Assembly (NCBI RefSeq): GCF_025583945.1
Contig: NZ_JAOEGU010000001.1
Coordinates: 186,001 to 250,000, forward strand
DNA length: 64,000 bases
Origin: Methylobacter psychrophilus
GTDB lineage: Bacteria; Pseudomonadota; Gammaproteobacteria; Methylococcales; Methylomonadaceae
Direction of reading: 5' to 3'
Under the pieces are notes generated by a model. The model worked only from the letters and a program-made list of their open reading frames with translations, was not told where the DNA came from and searched no databases. The translations under genes and the position numbers were made by a program. Positions within the stretch are counted from its first letter, which is position 1. Every line of letters starts with the position of its first letter. Below, piece by piece: positions 63,726 to 64,000 of this stretch.

Positions 63726-64000
63726 TAATCAAGCCCAGCAATCCTTTCAGTAATGCCAGAGGTGTGGGCGGGCAGCCGACTATGGTCATATCGACCGGTA
63801 TAACATTGGTTACTGCGCCGCAACTGGCGTAAGAAATGCCAAATTCACCACCGCAAGCGGCACAATCACCAACGGCAATAACCCATTTTGGATTCGGTGT
63901 TGCTTCGTATGTTCTTAGCAATGCTGTTTGCATGTGCCGCGACACAGGACCTGTCACCAACAACACATCGGCATGCCTTGGCGAGGCGACAAAATGAATA
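63718..64000 (-). CDS. NuoB/HyfI-like [4Fe-4S] hydrogenase or complex I subunit, 3' part
   Basis: About 93 codons to the window edge, open with no start seen (HADVLLVTGPVSRHM on entry). The C-terminal signature of the 20-kDa subunit is present: GDCAACGGEF, a Cys in ASCGAV, IPVDMTIVGCPPTP. In the complex I/group 4 hydrogenase family these cysteines hold the N2-type cluster. The CAAC spacing and short tail resemble hydrogenase-4 or formate-hydrogenlyase small subunits more than NuoB, but the N-terminal Cys pair is outside the window. The stop lies within repeat copy B. Confidence 0.8.
   Translation of the reverse strand, partial: IHFVASPRHADVLLVTGPVSRHMQTALLRTYEATPNPKWVIAVGDCAACGGEFGISYASCGAVTNVIPVDMTIVGCPPTPLALLKGLLGLINK

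Overview
The window reads as chromosomal DNA of a gammaproteobacterium. The gene families (Wzx/Wzy/Wzc-type exopolysaccharide locus, GlrK/QseG-like operon, TssJLM secretion genes) would fit a methanotroph-like aquatic or soil bacterium, but that placement is an inference and no diagnostic methane-oxidation gene is present. No tRNA, rRNA, CRISPR array or intact insertion sequence was found.

Layout. 1-1294 (minus) is the edge of an NDP-forming acyl-CoA synthetase gene. 1704-2675 (plus) holds a degenerate MazG-like protein and a pterin carbinolamine dehydratase, closed by a strong hairpin terminator. 2770-4731 (minus) encodes two cell-wall lipoproteins: RlpA, and a LysM-YkuD-SPOR L,D-transpeptidase. 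4867-21667 (minus) is a complete exopolysaccharide locus: a large secreted glycoside-hydrolase-like protein, initiating phosphotransferase, Wza-like exporter, Wzc-like tyrosine autokinase, a truncated tandem copy of the polymerase gene, Wzy-like polymerase, Wzx-like flippase, a methyltransferase and four glycosyltransferases. 21889-26421 (plus) is a signalling operon: a 32-codon leader ORF, a GlrK-like sensor kinase whose phospho-accepting histidine is arginine, a QseG-like lipoprotein, and an intact kinase/OmpR-type regulator pair.

26679-54509 (plus) is the most interesting part: a complete but strongly divergent type VI secretion system. The order is an unknown 620-residue protein and a J-domain protein, then tssB, tssC, an Hcp-position protein, tssK, tssE, a VgrG-like hub, a separate beta-helical needle protein, tssF, tssL, a small unknown gene, tssG, tssA, a DUF4280 PAAR-like tip, a catalytically dead ANL (acyl-CoA-ligase-like) protein, a class 3 lipase, tssH/clpV, tssM, tssJ and an unknown 895-residue protein. 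The spike is built from three separate genes rather than one VgrG fusion. The lipase, the 895-residue protein and the 620-residue protein are the effector candidates.

54721-64000 carries a sensor kinase with an ETR1-like ethylene/Cu(I)-binding membrane domain (minus) facing away from a Met/His-rich secreted protein (plus). These are followed by an NtrC-type two-component pair, a TPR protein, a cation-diffusion-facilitator transporter and the 3' end of a NuoB/HyfI-like iron-sulfur subunit gene (all minus). Two 100-bp copies of an interspersed repeat, 83 percent identical without gaps, lie at 60681-60780 and 63626-63725.
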